In this document: positions 48,851 to 60,863 of the stretch, piece after piece | Layout: every line of letters begins with the position of its first letter | Numbering within the stretch: position 1 is the stretch's first letter | Source of the DNA: Vicingaceae bacterium | GTDB lineage: Bacteria > Bacteroidota > Bacteroidia > Flavobacteriales_E > Vicingaceae | Reading direction: 5' to 3' | DNA: 64,000 bases | Assembly: GCA_018402765.1 (NCBI GenBank) | Contig: JAGYIE010000004.1 | Coordinates: 54,603 to 118,602 of the forward strand | Notes under the pieces: model-generated | What the model saw: the letters and a program-made list of their open reading frames with translations, nothing else | Told to the model about the DNA's origin: nothing | The model's database searches: none | Made by a program: the position numbers and the translations under genes

Positions 48851-49951
48851 ATGAATGCGAAGATAAAGCTAATATACGTTTCTGTAACCACTGACTTATG
48901 CACTGATCAGCGGGTTGCCAAAGTGTGTAATACTCTTGTTAATCAAGGTTATGAGGTTGTGTTAATTGGCAGATCTTTACCTTCTAGTTGGAGCTTAGAT
49001 GTTTCATATCGAATTAAGCGCTTTAAGCTATTGTTTAATAAAGGGCCTCTTTTTTATGCTAATTACTCGCTCCGGCTGTTTTTTTATCTGTTGTTTTCAA
49101 AAAAGGGAGTTTTACTTTCAAATGATTTAGATACGCTTTTACCCAATTATTTGATTAGTATAATAAAAAGAGTCAAGCTTATGTATGATAGTCATGAGTA
49201 TTTTACGGAAGTTCCTGAACTTGTTAAAAGACCTTTTGTTCGATTCGTTTGGAAAAAAATTGAAGAATTTATAGTGCCGAAACTTCATTTTGCATATACA
49301 GTAAGCCAGCCTATTGCAGACGCTTATCTTAGAGAATATGGGATTTCTTTTAAGGTGATTAGGAATTTACCAATACCTTATTCAGCTAATTTAAACCTAA
49401 AAGAGGAGAATGTTATAATTTATCAAGGCGCTTTAAATGTTGGAAGGGGTATAGAGTCACTTATATTAGCCATGAATTTGGTAGATGCTATTTTATGGAT
49501 TGCTGGAGATGGTGATATAGCTGAAGAGCTAAAACAACTAGTAAGGAGTAATAATTTAGATACTAAAGTATTATTCTTAGGTCGATTAAACGTTGAGGAG
49601 TTAAAACTAAAAACACAAAAAGCAAGAATAGGAATTTCTATAGAAGAAGAAATGGGATTAAACTATACCTATGCGCTGCCCAATAAGCTGTTTGATTACA
49701 TTCAAGCAGGTGTTCCAGTTTTAGTATCCGCTCTACCAGAAATGAAAAAAATTGTGCAATGTTATAATGTTGGAGAAGTATTGGGAAAAAGAGATTTATC
49801 CGAAATGGCCAATCAAATTAATAAAATGTTAGCGTCCGCTGATTATTCTACTTGGAGAAATAATTGTTTGATTGCTGCTAAAGAGTTGAATTGGGCTGTT
49901 GAGTCTAAAAAGTTAAATCAACTTTTGATGCTCATGGAAGGTCAATCTTGA
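48851..49951 (+). CDS. Glycosyltransferase (GT4-like)
   Basis: VTTDLCTDQRVAKVCNTLVNQGYEVVLIGR; IYQGALNVGRGIESLILAM; ALPNKLFDYIQAGVPVLVSALPEM. Confidence 0.85.
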   Translation: MNAKIKLIYVSVTTDLCTDQRVAKVCNTLVNQGYEVVLIGRSLPSSWSLDVSYRIKRFKLLFNKGPLFYANYSLRLFFYLLFSKKGVLLSNDLDTLLPNYLISIIKRVKLMYDSHEYFTEVPELVKRPFVRFVWKKIEEFIVPKLHFAYTVSQPIADAYLREYGISFKVIRNLPIPYSANLNLKEENVIIYQGALNVGRGIESLILAMNLVDAILWIAGDGDIAEELKQLVRSNNLDTKVLFLGRLNVEELKLKTQKARIGISIEEEMGLNYTYALPNKLFDYIQAGVPVLVSALPEMKKIVQCYNVGEVLGKRDLSEMANQINKMLASADYSTWRNNCLIAAKELNWAVESKKLNQLLMLMEGQS

Positions 49952-50670
49952 TTAGATGAGTTGTTTACTTGGTCTGGGTCACTTTTGTGATGAATAGAAG
50001 CTGAATTTTGTATTGTACCTTTTTCAAATTTTAACGTTCTTCCGGGGAATTTAGCCATTAACTCATAGTCATGAGTTGCCATTAAAACAGCTTTCCCATT
50101 TTGTGAGATGCTAAATAGAAGTTTCATTATTTCTTGTGAGGTTTCAGGATCTAGATTTCCAGTAGGCTCATCAGCTAAAATAATATCAGGGTCATTGACC
50201 AATGCTCTTGCAATAGAAACTCTCTGTTGCTCTCCTCCTGATAGCTCATGTGGAAACTTAAATCCTTTAGTGCCTAAACCTACTTTGTCTAAAAGTTCTT
50301 GAATCGTTTCTTCCATTTTTCGTTTGTCTTTCCAGCCCGTTGCTTTCATTACAAACTTTAAATTATCTTTTACACTTCTGTCTGTAAGTAATTGGAAGTC
50401 TTGAAAAACTATTCCAATTTCTCTTCGCAGATAAGGTATTTTTTTACGCTTTAATTGCTTTAAGTCAAACCCTGCAACTTTGCCTTCACCATGCTCTAAA
50501 GTCAAGTCACCATACAATGTTTTTAAAAAACTACTTTTCCCGCTGCCATTTTTCCCAACGAGAAATACAAATTCTCCTTTGCTAATTTGTAAACTTAAAT
50601 TAGAAAGTACCAAGTGTTTCTTAATGAATACTTGTACATTACTAAGGTTTATGATCGTTTCCTGGGTCAT
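49942..50670 (-). CDS. ftsE: FtsE-like ABC transporter ATP-binding protein
   Basis: Walker A VGKNGSGKSSFLKTLYGDL, LSGGEQQRVSIARAL, LADEPTGNLDP, MATHDYELM. Confidence 0.85.
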   Translation of the reverse strand: MTQETIINLSNVQVFIKKHLVLSNLSLQISKGEFVFLVGKNGSGKSSFLKTLYGDLTLEHGEGKVAGFDLKQLKRKKIPYLRREIGIVFQDFQLLTDRSVKDNLKFVMKATGWKDKRKMEETIQELLDKVGLGTKGFKFPHELSGGEQQRVSIARALVNDPDIILADEPTGNLDPETSQEIMKLLFSISQNGKAVLMATHDYELMAKFPGRTLKFEKGTIQNSASIHHKSDPDQVNNSSNQD

Positions 50671-50869
50671 TTTAAGGCGATTTGTTATGTGCAAAGATAT
50701 AAATTCTATCTACCAAACGAAGTATTTGATATAGTTAGCCAATTTCGAGAATATTTGACCATGACACCAGTTTTAGTGTTCTTTTTATGTGAACATTTTT
50801 TCGTTGAAAACTTGAGTGCTTTTAATACCTGCAAGTCATAATATAGTTTAATTTTAGCGTTTATAGTTT

Positions 50870-53800
50870 ATGAAATTAAAGAGAGTTAACGTGGATAAAA
50901 TGTATCGGTTAAGCACAAATAAGCGATTCGGAGCTATTTTTTTTATCATCATTTTTAGTGGCCTATTTTTAACTGTTGATGTCTATGCTCAGCAGTCTGT
51001 CGATCATATGATAGATTATGATTCATACAGAGAAGGTTTAGAATTATTTGATAAAGAAAACTACGGGCCTGCTCAAGAGCAGTTCCGTAGAGCAATGCAA
51101 ACAATTGATAATACATCTAGCGAACTATACAAAGATGCCATGTACTTTAGTGCCATTTGTGCTATCGAACTTTTTCATGCGGATGCCGAAGCGTTAATTC
51201 TAAAATTTATATATCAATACCCTGAAAGCAAACATATTAAGCAAGCTTATTTTAATCTTGGAAAGTTTCAGTTTCGAAAAAAAAGGTTTAAAGATGTTAT
51301 TGAATACTTTGCAAAAATTTCAGTAACTGATATACAAACAGATCAAAAAGCAGAATATTATTTTAAGAATGGCTACAGTTTATTTATGGAAGAGCAATAT
51401 GCTGATGCTGCAAATAATTTTTATGAAATTATAGATACCGACAACCTATATACAAACACATCTAGGTACTATTATGCGCATATTTCTTACCATGGAGGAA
51501 AGTATGAAACTGCGGCAAACAATTTTGAGAAAATTCAAAATGATCCATTGTTTTCTCCAATTGTTCCCTACTATTTTACTCAAATATTTTATCTTCAAGG
51601 GAAGTACGATGAACTTTTAGCGTATGCCCCAAGATTACTAGATTCTGCAGAAACAGACCGTTCATCTGAAATAAGCAGATTAGTTGGCGATGCGTATTAC
51701 AAAACAAGTCGCTTTTCTGAAGCACTTCCTTATCTGGAGAAGCATATGATAGGGAATCCTCAATCTAGGTATGAAGATAAATACCAACTAGGCTACGTTT
51801 ATTTCAAATCTGGAGATTATGAAAAAGCAATTGAGTGGTTGCAGAAAGCTATTGGTGATAACGATACAATTAATCAGTCAGCTTACTACACTTTAGGAGA
51901 ATGCTACATGAAGGTAGGTAATAAACGACAAGCAAAGCGAGTATTTAGAACTGCTTCTGAATCGTCGATAAACCCTGATATAAAAGAAGATGCGCTTTTT
52001 ACTTACGCTAAATTAGCATATGAGCTATCTTATCATCCTTATGACGATGCCATTTTAGCTTTTGAAGAATATATAAATTCTTACCCAAAGTCTACTAAAA
52101 TTGATGATGCTTATGAGTATCTAGTGGCGGTATATTATACCACAAAAAACTATAAAGAAGCCCTAAGGTCAATTGCTAGAATAAAAGATAAGAATTACAA
52201 GCTCCAAGAAGCGGAGCAAAGAATTGCTTATTATAGAGGTGTTGAATTATTTAATGATGGAGCGTATAAACAATCAATAGATTTGTTTAATCAATCAGAG
52301 GCGATTCCTTTAAATCCTAAGTTAGTTGCGCAAGCTGTTTATTGGAAGGCAGATGCATCTTTTAGGATTAATGATTTTGATAATGCCATTGGTTACTTTA
52401 CTGAATTTCTTTATTTGCCATCAGCAGCTGAGTTGTCATATTACAATAATTCTTTTTATAATATCGCTTATGCTTTTTTTAATAAAAAGGAACACGCTTC
52501 TGCAATTTATTGGTTTAGGAATTACTTGTCAAAAGAAAAAGACAAGAATTCAAAAATTAGGAATGATGGTTATTTAAGATTAGCGGATGCTTATTTTATT
52601 ACTTCTGATTTTGCAAGGGCTCTAGAATCTTATGAGAAAGCGATAAAGATTGGGATGATTGAAATGCCTTATGCTACTTATCAGGCAGCGATCGCAACTG
52701 GCCTTCAGGGTGATAATAAAGATAAAGCTGAATTGTTGAAAATGCTCATAGACACCTATGATAACTCTGATTATACGGATGATGCTTTGGCTGAATTAGC
52801 TAAAACGCAGTTGTTGTTTAACAATCCAGAATCTGCTCTATCAAATTATCAACGTTTGATAGCTGATTATCCAAACAGTAGCTATATGAGTGAAGCGCTG
52901 CTTAAAAGAGGGCTAATCTATTACAATAAAAGTGAAGATGATTTAGCACTTACTTCTTTCGATAGAGTAATTAAAGAATATGGTTCTAGCAATAATGCTA
53001 AAGAGGCCCTTGAAAGAATTAGAAAGATATACATTGATAAAGGCGACATGGGTGCATTTGAAAAATATATAGGCGGTGTGCCATTTGCCGATATATCTGT
53101 ATCTCGTTTAGATTCAACCTCATATGAAATAGCGCAGAACACCTATCTATCAGGCGACTGTAAAGGGGCAACTAAAAATTTAAGTGATTATTTAACTAAA
53201 TACCCTCAAGGGATTTTTGCTTTAGATGCTCACTATTACCGAGCAGATTGCGAATATAAAAATGATTTTTTTAATGAGGCTTTATTAGATTATGCGTTTG
53301 TTTTATCGAAACCTAAAAATAAATTCACGGAAAATTCGCTTTACACTTCTGCTTTTATTCAGCGAAAACTCAATGATACGATTGCTGCAATTGCTTCTTT
53401 TAAAGAGTTGGAAGAAATGTCAGAGAAGCCTCAAAACAAATTTGAAGCCAGGTATAATTTGATGGAACTTTATTTCTCAAACAACCAATTTGACCTATCT
53501 TATAATTATGCTGTCGAAGTATTGAAAGAAGAAAAGTTAGATTCGAAAGCGATAGAAGAGGTGAAGTTGATAAAAGCAAAAATCGATTTTACACGAGAAA
53601 ATTATGACTCATCAATTACCACCTATACCGAGGTTTCCAAATATGAGAATATGAGAGGGGCAGAAGCTAAGTATATGGTGGCTAAAATAAACTATTTAAA
53701 AGGAAATTATGATGGTTGTGAGGAGATGGTTTACACATTGGTAAATCAGGTGCCGTCTTACCCTAAGTGGATAGGCAAAGGATTTATTTTGTTGGCAGAT

Positions 53801-54052
53801 AATTTTTTAGCGAAGGATGATGTGTTTAACGCTAAAGTTACTTTACAGAGTGTAATAGATAATGCAGACGATGTTGAGCTAGTGCAAATAGCCAAGGAGA
53901 AACTTAACATCATTATTAAGACAGAAAAAGATGCTCAGGAATCAAAGGGTGATGAACCTACCATAGAATTTATTGATGAAGGTTCAAAGGATGACAAATT
54001 ATTCAATGATCAAGATCAACCAGAAAATGAAGGAGGTAGTGATGAAAAATAG
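50870..54052 (+). CDS. Large TPR-repeat periplasmic/secreted protein
   Basis: Signal-like N terminus; many TPR motifs (YEKAIEWLQKAIGDNDTINQSAYYTLGECYMKVGNKRQA). Confidence 0.85.
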   Translation: MKLKRVNVDKMYRLSTNKRFGAIFFIIIFSGLFLTVDVYAQQSVDHMIDYDSYREGLELFDKENYGPAQEQFRRAMQTIDNTSSELYKDAMYFSAICAIELFHADAEALILKFIYQYPESKHIKQAYFNLGKFQFRKKRFKDVIEYFAKISVTDIQTDQKAEYYFKNGYSLFMEEQYADAANNFYEIIDTDNLYTNTSRYYYAHISYHGGKYETAANNFEKIQNDPLFSPIVPYYFTQIFYLQGKYDELLAYAPRLLDSAETDRSSEISRLVGDAYYKTSRFSEALPYLEKHMIGNPQSRYEDKYQLGYVYFKSGDYEKAIEWLQKAIGDNDTINQSAYYTLGECYMKVGNKRQAKRVFRTASESSINPDIKEDALFTYAKLAYELSYHPYDDAILAFEEYINSYPKSTKIDDAYEYLVAVYYTTKNYKEALRSIARIKDKNYKLQEAEQRIAYYRGVELFNDGAYKQSIDLFNQSEAIPLNPKLVAQAVYWKADASFRINDFDNAIGYFTEFLYLPSAAELSYYNNSFYNIAYAFFNKKEHASAIYWFRNYLSKEKDKNSKIRNDGYLRLADAYFITSDFARALESYEKAIKIGMIEMPYATYQAAIATGLQGDNKDKAELLKMLIDTYDNSDYTDDALAELAKTQLLFNNPESALSNYQRLIADYPNSSYMSEALLKRGLIYYNKSEDDLALTSFDRVIKEYGSSNNAKEALERIRKIYIDKGDMGAFEKYIGGVPFADISVSRLDSTSYEIAQNTYLSGDCKGATKNLSDYLTKYPQGIFALDAHYYRADCEYKNDFFNEALLDYAFVLSKPKNKFTENSLYTSAFIQRKLNDTIAAIASFKELEEMSEKPQNKFEARYNLMELYFSNNQFDLSYNYAVEVLKEEKLDSKAIEEVKLIKAKIDFTRENYDSSITTYTEVSKYENMRGAEAKYMVAKINYLKGNYDGCEEMVYTLVNQVPSYPKWIGKGFILLADNFLAKDDVFNAKVTLQSVIDNADDVELVQIAKEKLNIIIKTEKDAQESKGDEPTIEFIDEGSKDDKLFNDQDQPENEGGSDEK

Positions 54053-55706
54053 AATTTTAGCGATTGCTTTATTTGTAAGTACAATTTTCGTTACTGCACA
54101 AAATCCGCTTCCTAATGATTCGTTTATTGTGGTTAAGTCATATAAACCAACCATAACAGAAGGGAATAGAATTGGGTTTAATCCTGCTATTTTAGATACT
54201 CAAAAGGTGATCCAGCAATTAGATTATAAATTTATCAATAATCAAATACCTGTTAATTTTGATGTTGATCCTATATCAGCAGCTAAAATAAAAGGAGAGC
54301 CATTAACTAAGCTTTATAATGGTTATGCAAAGTTAGGAGTAGGAAATAATACCATTCCGTTGGCAGAGCTTTATTATCATAACAGTAGGTCTAAAACATA
54401 TTCTTTAGGAACACACTTGCGCTATCAACAAAATAACAATATTAAGAACTATGATAATTCTTCAATGAGTAATCTTAGAGCAGCTGTTTTTGGTAAAAAA
54501 TTTTGGAGGTCTAATACATTGTCTGGAAATGCGGGTTATGAGCGTGAAGGGTTTAATTATTATGGTTTCGAAGTGAATGATATTAACAGAGCAGTGGCAG
54601 ATACTACTGATACAAAACAAGTGTATCACAATGTGTTTGCTCAGCTGCAAATGAAAAGTACCAAACAAGACTCTTTCAATCTACGGCATGAGTTTGAATT
54701 AGACTACTATCGTATTGCAGATTTAGAAGGTTTAATAGCCGAAAATAATGTAATAGCAAATGCAAATGTTGGAAAGTTTTACGGCAACGAGTACTATCAA
54801 GTCGATGCAACTGTAGACTTCAATAATGGAACGAATACGTTAGATACCATTAACAATGTGCTGATAGGTTTGCGTCCTCAAGTAAATAGTATTGGAGAGA
54901 ACTTTCGCTTAAATATTGGTATGGGTATTTATGTCGATGCTATAAATACTGCCAAGTTTCACTTTTATCCTATCGTAGACTTTAAGTACAACGCCCTCCG
55001 AGATATCATTGTACCTTATGCTGGTTTTACAGGACGCATGCAGCGGAATAATATGAAGTCTCTTACCCGAACAAATCAGTTTTTATCAAGTGATATCGAA
55101 TTGCTTAATACCAACTTTAGATATGAAGCTTATGCAGGGATACGCGGAGTAATTAGCTCTAGGCTTTCATTTAATACATCTATTCGAAAATTAAAAATGG
55201 ATGATTTTGCAATGTTCGTTAAGGATAATTCAGGTCTGGAAAATAAGTTCGTTTTAGTGTATGATGATATAGAACAACTTCAGCTAACCGGTGAATTGCA
55301 TTATCAACAAGGAGAAAAATGGAGAGTTTACCTAAAAGGTGAGTATTTTGGTTACAATGCAGGTGATGAGGAAGAGGTGTGGCATATGCCCAATTATAAA
55401 ATTACTTTTTCTGGCATATATGATCTAAATGATAAAATCCTAGTTCGGTTAGACCTTCATCAAATTGGAGAACAATTTGCGAAAACATATGATAATATTT
55501 CTTCTGGAAATATAATTGCAGATGCTGTAACAAAAGAAGCACTCAATGGAGTTTTTGACGCTAATTTTGGAGTTGAGTATAGATACACGAAGAGATTATC
55601 TGCATTTATTAATTTCAATAATATAGGTTCTGTTAGCTATCAAAGGTGGCAAGATTATCCAACTCAACGATTCAATGTTTTGGGCGGATTAACATATAGT
55701 TTTTAA
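54042..55706 (+). CDS. Outer-membrane beta-barrel protein
   Basis: Signal peptide from ATG 54042 with RBS aggaggtag; ends in aromatic ...FNVLGGLTYSF. Confidence 0.8.
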   Translation: MKNRILAIALFVSTIFVTAQNPLPNDSFIVVKSYKPTITEGNRIGFNPAILDTQKVIQQLDYKFINNQIPVNFDVDPISAAKIKGEPLTKLYNGYAKLGVGNNTIPLAELYYHNSRSKTYSLGTHLRYQQNNNIKNYDNSSMSNLRAAVFGKKFWRSNTLSGNAGYEREGFNYYGFEVNDINRAVADTTDTKQVYHNVFAQLQMKSTKQDSFNLRHEFELDYYRIADLEGLIAENNVIANANVGKFYGNEYYQVDATVDFNNGTNTLDTINNVLIGLRPQVNSIGENFRLNIGMGIYVDAINTAKFHFYPIVDFKYNALRDIIVPYAGFTGRMQRNNMKSLTRTNQFLSSDIELLNTNFRYEAYAGIRGVISSRLSFNTSIRKLKMDDFAMFVKDNSGLENKFVLVYDDIEQLQLTGELHYQQGEKWRVYLKGEYFGYNAGDEEEVWHMPNYKITFSGIYDLNDKILVRLDLHQIGEQFAKTYDNISSGNIIADAVTKEALNGVFDANFGVEYRYTKRLSAFINFNNIGSVSYQRWQDYPTQRFNVLGGLTYSF

Positions 55707-55808
55707 TTAATTAACAAACTCTATAATTTATTTAATTCCAATAATTTAAATGTTAATAAGTGGGTGTATTTAATCGGGTTTTTACTGGTTGACTACTTGT
55801 GCAATCGT

Positions 55809-55816
55809 TATATTTG
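55809..55816 (+). promoter_or_regulatory. Candidate Bacteroidota -7 element TATATTTG upstream of gyrB
   Basis: TAnnTTTG match with TTG about 17 bp upstream. Confidence 0.55.
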
Positions 55817-55837
55817 TTAACGATTGAATTTTTATAA

Positions 55838-57817
<1,980 letters not shown>

Positions 57818-57835
57818 ATTGCAATAACACACGCT

Positions 57836-57872
57836 AAAGCCCCTAGATTATTTAATTTAGGGGCTTTTTTTT
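57836..57872. terminator. Hairpin aaagcccctagattatttaatttaggggctttttttt
   Basis: 10-bp GC-rich stem plus T run after gyrB. Confidence 0.85.
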
Positions 57873-57890
57873 CTAGAACTTTCTGCCTAG

Positions 57891-59114
57891 TTATCTAAGT
57901 TTTACTATTTTAATTTGACCACTAAATGGATGAATTTGGTTTTCGTCATCATAAACATAGACTTTCCAAAGATATACTCCAGGGGACATTTTTTCTCCGG
58001 TGTTATTTCTTCTTCCATTCCATGGTTGATAGTAATCATTAGTTGTGTAAAGTTCTATTCCTGATACTGTGTAAATGGTCATTGTAAACTTTAGATTATT
58101 CGCCTCCAATGCTTTAGGGATGAATTCGTCATTCAATCCATCTCCGTCAGGAGTAAAAGCATCATAAGATAACAAGTCAAAAGATTCCTCTATAGCCATA
58201 ATCTGCTCACTAGTTGCCGTGCAGCCTTGAGTAGAATAAGTTTCAAGGGTTATTTTTACATTTCCTTTTCGTTTGAATGAATGGTTAACTTGCTGCTTAT
58301 TTCCTAAATCTAAATCATTTAATTTCCATATATAGCCTGCGTTAGTAAGAGAATTTGCCTCGAAAAGGTAATTGATTTTAGAAAATTCTTCATTCAGTTT
58401 TATTGCAGTGAATGTTGCGATTGGCTTTTCATAAACATCCACGATTACTTCATCTAAAACCACATTATTATCAATTAGTTGTATCGTATTTACTCCAGAT
58501 TTTTCAACAGTTATTTTTTTGTCAAATGGGTTAATTCGTCTGTTATTGTAAGTAATGTATTGATTGTATGATATTTCTGGCTTGGTGCGTATGGTTATAG
58601 ATTCGCCAACGCATGCTTTATTGGACGAAACGATTAACTCAGGCTTCTTTTGATGCGTTTTATAATTTTCTTCTACATCATTGTTTTTTATAGGTGAATT
58701 TTCATCTGTCTTTTCATCTGATATAGAATTGTTGGCTATTGATTTCGTCTTTTCTAGTCCAATTTTATTTTTAATGTTCTTTTCTGCTACTTTTTCACTA
58801 ATTGGCAGCTTGTGCTCTTTTTTTGGATTGTCTTTTACTAGCTTATTTTTATTTAGATCTTGAGATAAAGGTGTGTTTTTAGGTAAAATTTCAGTAGGTT
58901 CCTTTGGGATCGTAAGGTCTTTTTGGATGCCAAAATATATTACAAGGGAAATTGCTGAAATAGCAATAGCTCCTAAAGCAAATTTCGTCCACAAAGGAAA
59001 AGGCTTTGATGGCAGTTGTTTGCTCAACGCGCTCCAATCAGCCGCATTGTAGTCAAACTCTACTTGACTTACTTTATTTTGAATACGTTGTTTATAATTT
59101 GATTCTTTTTTCAT
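57891..59114 (-). CDS. Membrane-anchored protein with gliding-motility (CHU_C / T9SS type B) C-terminal domain
   Basis: Internal TM WTKFALGAIAISAISLVIYFG; C-terminal YDAFTPDGDGLNDEFIPKALEANNLKFTMTIYTVSGIELYTT...SPGVYLWKVYVYD. Confidence 0.85.
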   Translation of the reverse strand: MKKESNYKQRIQNKVSQVEFDYNAADWSALSKQLPSKPFPLWTKFALGAIAISAISLVIYFGIQKDLTIPKEPTEILPKNTPLSQDLNKNKLVKDNPKKEHKLPISEKVAEKNIKNKIGLEKTKSIANNSISDEKTDENSPIKNNDVEENYKTHQKKPELIVSSNKACVGESITIRTKPEISYNQYITYNNRRINPFDKKITVEKSGVNTIQLIDNNVVLDEVIVDVYEKPIATFTAIKLNEEFSKINYLFEANSLTNAGYIWKLNDLDLGNKQQVNHSFKRKGNVKITLETYSTQGCTATSEQIMAIEESFDLLSYDAFTPDGDGLNDEFIPKALEANNLKFTMTIYTVSGIELYTTNDYYQPWNGRRNNTGEKMSPGVYLWKVYVYDDENQIHPFSGQIKIVKLR

Positions 59115-59117
59115 TCG

Positions 59118-59678
59118 TCATTTCATTTTCTCTGTTAAGAGTATTCGTAGGTTCCTTTTTGCTTTTGCAAGGTTTGATTTTGATGTTCCTTCACTTATTC
59201 CTAGTTCTTCTGCAATTTGCTGATGCGTGTAATTGTCTAAAACATATAAGCTGAATACTGTTCTGTATCCAGGGCTGAGCTGCTGAATACAGGCTAATAT
59301 TTCTCTGCCACTTACATCTGGTTCTATCGGATCTTCCTCATATTCTAAATCACTTAAGCTATCTTCATCAAGATAGACTTCCGATATAGCGAATTTATTT
59401 TTGTTAGCCCTATAATAATCAATTGCATTATTGACCATTATTCGTCTAACCCAACCTTCCAAAGAGCCATTAAAGTTGAATTTGTCTATCTTCCTGAACA
59501 CCTTCAAAAACCCATCTTGTAAAAGATCTTTCGCTTCATCGGGTCTTCTAGAATATCGATAGCATACAGTCAACATTTTGCTATACATCGTCTTATATAA
59601 CAACTGTTGAGCTTCTCTATCCTGCCTTGCACAGCGCTCAACTAGTGTTCTTACATTTTCTGGTGACGATATATCCAT
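59118..59678 (-). CDS. ECF-type RNA polymerase sigma factor
   Basis: YRYSRRPDEAKDLLQDGFLKVFRKIDKFNFNGSLEGWVRRIMVNNAIDYYR; HQQIAEELGISEGTSKSNLAKAKRNLR. Confidence 0.95.
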   Translation of the reverse strand: MDISSPENVRTLVERCARQDREAQQLLYKTMYSKMLTVCYRYSRRPDEAKDLLQDGFLKVFRKIDKFNFNGSLEGWVRRIMVNNAIDYYRANKNKFAISEVYLDEDSLSDLEYEEDPIEPDVSGREILACIQQLSPGYRTVFSLYVLDNYTHQQIAEELGISEGTSKSNLAKAKRNLRILLTEKMK

Positions 59679-59855
59679 TCTACTTTATACGAGGTTGACG
59701 ATAATATTTACAAAGGTTGCCCTTTCAAAACGATATTTCAATTTTTCTTTTTTAAGCATAACGGTAATAATAATTACAGGATTATTTTCTATTAACCCTT
59801 TAGGTTTGTTAATTTAGCATCATCTAAAGAGTTTCATCATTAAATAAATAATAAA

Positions 59856-60788
59856 ATGAAAATAACTGTAGTCGGTGCCGGAAACGTAGGTGCTACATGT
59901 GCAAATGTGATTGCTCACAAAGAGCTAGCGAATGAGGTAGTTTTAGTAGATATTAAAGAAGGTTTTGCTGAAGGTAAAGCACTTGATATTTGGGAAACTT
60001 CTCCGATAAATTTATATGATACTAGAACTGTGGGTTCTACAAATGACTACACGAAAACTGCAGATTCAGATGTAGTAGTAATTACATCAGGCCTTCCTCG
60101 TAAACCTGGCATGAGCCGCGATGACCTAATTTCTACAAATGCAGGTATTGTAAAATCAGTTACTGAAAATATTATAAAGTATTCTCCAGATGCTAAAATT
60201 ATCATAGTTTCTAATCCATTAGATGTTATGACTTATGTAGCTTATTTGTCTGCTAAAGTTGACTCTAGTAGAGTGTTTGGTATGGCAGGAATTCTTGATA
60301 CTGCTCGTTACAGAAGCTTTTTAGCTGAGGCGTTGGATGTATCACCGAAAGATATTCAGGCAGTTTTAATGGGTGGTCACGGAGATACAATGGTTCCATT
60401 ACCACGTTATACCACAGTTGGAGGTATCCCGGTTACTGAATTAATCGATTCAGAAAAATTAGATGCAATTGTTGAAAGAACCAAAAAAGGTGGGGGTGAG
60501 CTAGTGAACCTTATGGGCACTTCTGCATGGTATGCTCCTGGAGCTGCGGCTGCTCAAATGGTTGAAGCTATTGTTAGAGATCAAAAGAGGGTGTTTCCAG
60601 TATGTGCATGGTTACAAGGAGAATATGGATTAAAAGATATTTACCTAGGCGTGCCTGTAGTACTTGGTAAGAATGGTATAGAAAAAATTATAGAGCTAGA
60701 CCTAAACGCTGAAGAAAAAGCTTTATTAGACGAGTCTGCTAAGGCTGTTAAAGATGTTATGGATGTTTTTGACAACATGAATAAATAG
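59856..60788 (+). CDS. mdh: Malate dehydrogenase
   Basis: KITVVGAGNVGATCANVIAHKELANEVVLVDIKEGFAEGKALDIWETSPI; GLPRKPGMSRDDLI; GHGDTMVPL. Confidence 0.97.
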   Translation: MKITVVGAGNVGATCANVIAHKELANEVVLVDIKEGFAEGKALDIWETSPINLYDTRTVGSTNDYTKTADSDVVVITSGLPRKPGMSRDDLISTNAGIVKSVTENIIKYSPDAKIIIVSNPLDVMTYVAYLSAKVDSSRVFGMAGILDTARYRSFLAEALDVSPKDIQAVLMGGHGDTMVPLPRYTTVGGIPVTELIDSEKLDAIVERTKKGGGELVNLMGTSAWYAPGAAAAQMVEAIVRDQKRVFPVCAWLQGEYGLKDIYLGVPVVLGKNGIEKIIELDLNAEEKALLDESAKAVKDVMDVFDNMNK

Positions 60789-60814
60789 TATTTTAATAAT
60801 TTATTTTTACAATT

Positions 60815-60853
60815 AATAAAGGACGTTTCATAATTAAAGCGTCCTTTATTTTT
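60815..60853. terminator. Hairpin aataaaggacg...cgtcctttattttt after mdh
   Basis: 10-11 bp stem with T run. Confidence 0.8.
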
Positions 60854-60863
60854 GCTGTTAATT

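Noticed and set aside
52326-52577. Plus-strand 83-aa ORF within the TPR protein
   Set aside because: Alternative frame within a long conserved-looking repeat CDS.
53973-54041. N-terminal extension of the beta-barrel ORF as given in the track
   Set aside because: ATG at 54042 has a strong RBS (aggaggtag) and begins a clean signal peptide; the upstream codons overlap the TPR gene.
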